From the IMG/VR virus record IMGVR_UViG_3300017773_000113, positions 1 to 26,148 of that record: 26,148 nucleotides of DNA; one strand, given 5' to 3'. The stretch's first letter is position 1. The number at the start of each line of letters is the position of its first letter. A program made the translations under genes and the position numbers. The notes under the pieces were generated by a model, which searched no databases, was not told the DNA's origin, and saw nothing but the letters and a program-made list of their open reading frames with translations. This document shows, piece after piece, positions 22,901-26,148 of this stretch. The DNA comes from a virus.

Positions 22901-25900
22901 ACATGGCATCATGGGGAACATATTGTTTTCCTAAAGTCGGTCGTATTTACCTTGAAAGCGGCGCAAGTGCCGCTTACAGTTCAAAAACTGGTGCTGGTTT
23001 TAATTTTACTGTAGATACAAGCGCATTAGATATTATTACTCAAAGGTCATTTATAGACGCTGATGGTATAGCATATGCTACTTTTCATGAATGGTTAAAC
23101 GCCACTGGTTTGCTTTCCAATTCCACACCGGATGAATATGGTCTTGTAGCAACCATATACAACGACCCTCATTTTGGTGACGATAACCTTTGCGAAGACG
23201 GTAGCACAGTTAATGACCGATTGTTTCAAAGTATGGACACCGTAAATCATGATTACCAACTTGGTACGCAATATGCCAGCACTCGTGCAATGGTAGAGAT
23301 ACCATTTTTCCCAAAACAATTTTTCGACCACGCACCAAGTGGTATTTTTCCCGGCCCCGACAACAGTATGAAAGTTCATCTTGATGCTACATACACAGCC
23401 CATTCATGGAATCCCACTCCTGTCGGTCGGCGGGCAAACGATGTTGCTGTAAGCGACCGCAATGCTCATTCAGCGTATGGATTTAATGCCAACAGTGATG
23501 AACACATTTCATCGGCTACCATTACTCAAATTAAAGTAAGTTCTAATTTTACTGACATATATGTTTCACACCCAAAGATATTCCCAACTGCTGAATCAGC
23601 GGCCAATGAGCATCGAAACATGAAAGATGTAGTGCGCTATCGTCGTGTTTTCTTGTCAAACAATCAATGGGGTATTTACCAAAACGACCCTGCTACAGAC
23701 GGCTATATCCGCATCCCGACTTCATTTAGTGCAAGCCCTTCACCCGATACATTTGACGGTGGTTTTTCGGAGGACTTCTTTACAGATGCAAGTATAGGTG
23801 ACTTACTGTATGTAGCCGGTGGGTATCGAAACGAAACACTGATGCCTATTGCATCGGATGAAACTACCCCATCATCCGACTTAGAAAATCGCTCACCGTA
23901 TTACTATGATAATGCGAATATGCAAACTCAAGGCGGCAACCTCGATTACGGATTGCGTCAATATGTAAGCGCAGTTGAGTTCAAAGAAGGCCCGCTTACC
24001 AATCCCCATGCCCCTCGCATACAATCAAAGACGGCTACTGCTACTATCATAGATATACAGACATTATTTAGTTTAGTCTTTATCACATTAGACGATGCTT
24101 CGGCTTTTCCCGAAGGTCCAATTCTTGAGGCTGTAATGAATGGTGATGCCGCCGCTGTTTCCGCTGGTGATACCATCTATGCCATAGAAGTTCTTGATGA
24201 TGAGCCATTTGAAATGTATTATTTTGGCAGTATTACTCTTGATGACCCGAATAAAGTGTTGTGCATAAATGCCAGTAATAACGATTTAAGTAATTTAACA
24301 GGTAAAAAAATAAGAATTAAAAGTGCAGGTCACGCTGTTATGGGTATTACAGACCCGCAAAATGCATACACTAATGAAGATATAACAAGTACTTTTAGAC
24401 CAAGTGTAAGCGGTGAAATATGGACTTACACGGTGGCTGTGGGTGACATTGGTGGTGCAACTACACTTTCAGTAGCACCTACTACTGCTACTCTCATGCC
24501 GCAAGCAAATACTGTTGGTATGAACTTAAGACCCGGTGATGACATATACCGTGAAGCGGCTGGTGATGCTACTGAAATAGATTACATCGGTAAAGTTTTG
24601 TTTAGCGAATCACCAATTGCTGGTAGTGGACACGCTACAAACACAGTAATCACTCTTGAAACTTTTACACTTACCAGTTCAATTACCGCTTCCAGTAAAA
24701 CGGTCACAGTTCCCGATACTACAAGATTGCGTAAAGGTATGGCTATTACTGGTACAGGTATAGACACTGGTGCGTATATTACCAGTATCACCAATGCGAC
24801 TACATTTGTAATGAGTCATAATCCAACAAGTAGTGGTACAACTACCCCCACACTTACCTTTGGTGGTAACGCACACGCTATTTCCAGTGGCGACAAACTC
24901 CGTATCAATGCCAGTTCAGTATTAGCAGAAGACCCCGATGCTATCTTAAATCTTGACTGGTTAAACCCTTATGCTCAAGGTGGCCTACGCAATGGTGATA
25001 CCATATGGATGAACATGACAATGAACAACCCACATGCAGTAGAAGGGTTGTTTGCAAAATCTCGTGGCGTATTGAATGACAGTCAAGTATGGACAGGTTT
25101 CAATGGCGGTAGAGGTGCATTAGCAAACCGCCCTCGTGATTCTATACCACTTGAAAACTTTTTAATTGGAGATACATGTCTTGAAACAGCAAACAATTTT
25201 GTTCAACATGTAAACAAAACAATTGAATTAAATTACGAATCAATGGGGTTGTTATCATCTCAAGCACCAACAGTTGCTTATCTTGACCCTTATCTTGCTA
25301 AGAAAGGTCATGCACGAGTATTGATGTTTGATGTAGCACATGACCGTGAGTTCATCGCATTTCATGATTTACACATGCAGGTTCAATCCAGTGCCGCTAC
25401 ACCACACATTGGGTTTGGTCGGCACATTGTAACTGCGGCAGGTGTAACTAATCTTGATAAGTTTACCATGTCGCAAAATGGTGGTGCGCCACATTACTTT
25501 ACCACTCAAATAGATGTAGCAAATGGATTCCCAAGCGAAAATCCGTATATTCGTCGCACTCAACAATCAAAGTTTATTGAAAGTGCTTATGTTCATAATA
25601 TCGGTGGTAATACATCCGAGGACATGATGAGTACAACATCGGAGGGAGAAAACCCTGTATTGACTTACATTACGCAAAATCCCGCTACTGCTGGAACAGG
25701 GGCGGCAAATAATAACTCACACTTAATGGGTAAAAATCACGGTCATTATGTACACACTGGTTTAATGCACGAAGGAACAAGTAACTCATTTACAGTTGCA
25801 GATAGCACATTACCTCGACTTGAACCGGCAGTTTCTTCTGTATATTGGGCTAATGAGAAACATAAACAATCAATAAAAACAACTGCTATATTATCATCTT

Positions 25901-26148
25901 TAACTCGTGATTTAAAATTACATCGTAAGAGTCACGGTGTAGCCACTTATTCACTTCGTGATGCCAGTACAATGATGGACACACCCGATGGAACAAGAGC
26001 CATCTCCGCATTCCTTTGCTTGAAAGGTATTCGTAATGAAACGCTCACCCTTACAAATCACGAAGAAAGCCGATTGCAATATCTCGACCATTGGAGTAAA
26101 ATGGACTTCGTGCGCCGACTTACCATTGACTGTGGAGAAGTAGGAATA
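19936..26148 (+). CDS. Giant tail-tip or fibre protein with N-terminal LamG domain (3' end outside window)
   Basis: ATG 19936 follows GAGGTG at 19925-19930. The frame runs 2071 codons to the window edge without a stop; I translated it line by line to check this. Residues about 50-220 form a LamG/concanavalin A-like lectin domain: G-G-F-A-I-E-A-W-V at 56-64, H-I-V-A-G-V then V-F-L-Y-V-N-G near 173, and V-Y-I-G-G-K-G-G-E-F-R-G-A-I-E ahead of the final strand. Such folds bind sugars, so host recognition is likely. Further along are Thr/Ser/Asn-rich beta regions, a module shared with the tail tube (residues 1588-1642), and a His-rich C-terminal part. No peptidase or glycosidase motif was seen. 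Its place after the distal protein fits the host-contacting tip. Confidence 0.85.
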   Translation, partial: MVGMGRTSNAFFFDGVTDSILIPQGNFTSVGPARDILGKTGKGSDEFTNINSMMNGGFAIEAWVIPDCGGVVAHRDGQFTLEFGTVDTPGPAKFTVQLSSSSGTIPIVLSTATATSTRWDGVVYPPQEVGGIHDTYNRYLEGSSALHNDATNLNFKHRGLYHIVAGVTRGSVFLYVNGLIVASQKISNNTVIADSTDHVYIGGKGGEFRGAIEAIHFNSDFDSNMAVATVPVNSVETTGMYRFEEPLDIVEESYDFNAFTVAANGTTTTITVAAADAQALIARLTGKAYDSSSPTTTFTATPYSMGNYKVNDFVSTPGTEATLAIPHTPYNILINPGSINRNTEKPNASPPERARIESINGSTGVITVSSIHIDFILGTGGKRGLLHSRTADVDNYFVVVNADLLIDNGTGKPYQPPHYGSQIFDKTGQMVLDESDFAQHGLVYSTQMATTDNSPNNPFAVTWPATLDALYQVGHSGRHRYSHVTGHEYMRRYPKPAYLSVDQMMDGSADVVEMAYDSNTKGISNLFSMNALSDFYEESTQVTVANFINSTTATFVVSNGLPESKEQAIAIGGTNFDYRPFMLKGPVPEFGDINDDTRLYHLRPESVSRIALLKVPTLQTTHNLAPYVEIHYNAIDLTGASMSKTTPCLMIEKTVPSGNFVLTGSTTVLDVIEADLADATKDTTLFAPGGIIMVGNAYTSTTLHLETPHSLVGDNTGGFELDSELDFSRCPVNYTPPNDATAEGNTTPQHLTASHNNGVHDSAYHKLCIEPLSSNTVKKITEKGIQFIKPAAVTNSGTGVFDEGSTNDATNNFEMFDIIDNRQANTHEYSAVIYVQPSDRTRTNQLSKMRTNLTEGNSPSTASLLYLMSRTRIRSVREDEDPESNEKIVTVLATGIAEGLANQNVNITGSGSPDSHIVKEIEPNAPVVTVTLGGPGQGAINTKPTNDPSPLMRLPGSTRRSCAVQSVNVNTDTDRQYMSVQPLNNLSTDMASWGTYCFPKVGRIYLESGASAAYSSKTGAGFNFTVDTSALDIITQRSFIDADGIAYATFHEWLNATGLLSNSTPDEYGLVATIYNDPHFGDDNLCEDGSTVNDRLFQSMDTVNHDYQLGTQYASTRAMVEIPFFPKQFFDHAPSGIFPGPDNSMKVHLDATYTAHSWNPTPVGRRANDVAVSDRNAHSAYGFNANSDEHISSATITQIKVSSNFTDIYVSHPKIFPTAESAANEHRNMKDVVRYRRVFLSNNQWGIYQNDPATDGYIRIPTSFSASPSPDTFDGGFSEDFFTDASIGDLLYVAGGYRNETLMPIASDETTPSSDLENRSPYYYDNANMQTQGGNLDYGLRQYVSAVEFKEGPLTNPHAPRIQSKTATATIIDIQTLFSLVFITLDDASAFPEGPILEAVMNGDAAAVSAGDTIYAIEVLDDEPFEMYYFGSITLDDPNKVLCINASNNDLSNLTGKKIRIKSAGHAVMGITDPQNAYTNEDITSTFRPSVSGEIWTYTVAVGDIGGATTLSVAPTTATLMPQANTVGMNLRPGDDIYREAAGDATEIDYIGKVLFSESPIAGSGHATNTVITLETFTLTSSITASSKTVTVPDTTRLRKGMAITGTGIDTGAYITSITNATTFVMSHNPTSSGTTTPTLTFGGNAHAISSGDKLRINASSVLAEDPDAILNLDWLNPYAQGGLRNGDTIWMNMTMNNPHAVEGLFAKSRGVLNDSQVWTGFNGGRGALANRPRDSIPLENFLIGDTCLETANNFVQHVNKTIELNYESMGLLSSQAPTVAYLDPYLAKKGHARVLMFDVAHDREFIAFHDLHMQVQSSAATPHIGFGRHIVTAAGVTNLDKFTMSQNGGAPHYFTTQIDVANGFPSENPYIRRTQQSKFIESAYVHNIGGNTSEDMMSTTSEGENPVLTYITQNPATAGTGAANNNSHLMGKNHGHYVHTGLMHEGTSNSFTVADSTLPRLEPAVSSVYWANEKHKQSIKTTAILSSLTRDLKLHRKSHGVATYSLRDASTMMDTPDGTRAISAFLCLKGIRNETLTLTNHEESRLQYLDHWSKMDFVRRLTIDCGEVGI
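24697..24861 (+). repeat. Beta module, copy 2 (in tail-tip protein)
   Basis: Codes for residues 1588-1642 of the tip protein, with L-R-K-G-M-A-I-T-G-T-G-I and a final T-L-T-F. It matches the module in the tail tube gene at 14631-14789. Confidence 0.7.

Overview
This window looks like the head-and-tail half of a tailed double-stranded DNA virus (Caudoviricetes, long non-contractile-tail layout). Every supported gene lies on the + strand, most junctions overlap or are separated by a few bases, and no gene-free stretch approaches 300 bases. I see no tRNA, rRNA, CRISPR array, insertion sequence or integration gene. The host cannot be fixed from this window. The strong GAGGTGA-type ribosome sites, moderate GC and long beta-rich virion proteins suggest a virus of free-living, probably aquatic, prokaryotes. 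An archaeal host is possible but not shown.

Layout. 1-120 is the tail end of a gene that by position is probably the portal. 130-1121 holds three small genes: a coiled-coil protein, a Cys/Met-rich protein and a mini zinc ribbon. 1134-6998 encodes a 1954-residue protein of unknown function whose last quarter resembles an ATP-dependent DNA ligase with its active-site residues replaced. 7039-8436 is a prohead protease joined to a scaffold-like region, with a strong internal start at 7555 that should also make free scaffold. 8468-9568 is the probable major capsid protein, followed by small head or connector candidates (9611-11972), two of them with zinc ribbons. 11986-14365 holds an enlarged head-tail connector, a small neck protein and a probable tail terminator. 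14376-16565 is the major tail tube protein, then a SAP-domain protein, two overlapping tail assembly chaperones with a possible frameshift site, a very short tape measure (17663-18757), a distal-tail protein, and a tip or fibre protein that starts at 19936 and stays open for 2071 codons to the window end. That last frame fills what otherwise looks like a 6 kb gap.

How they work together. Protease-scaffold, capsid protein and portal build the procapsid. Connectors and terminator join head to tail. Tube, chaperones and tape measure build the tail. The distal protein and the giant LamG-bearing protein form the host-contacting tip. The least ordinary items are the ligase-like virion-cassette protein, the NMSW[DE][DE][IV]H peptide shared by the scaffold and an upstream coiled-coil protein, a beta module shared by tail tube and tail tip, and a window-wide absence of several short palindromes (GATC, AGCT, ACGT) and of nearly all YCWGR pentamers.
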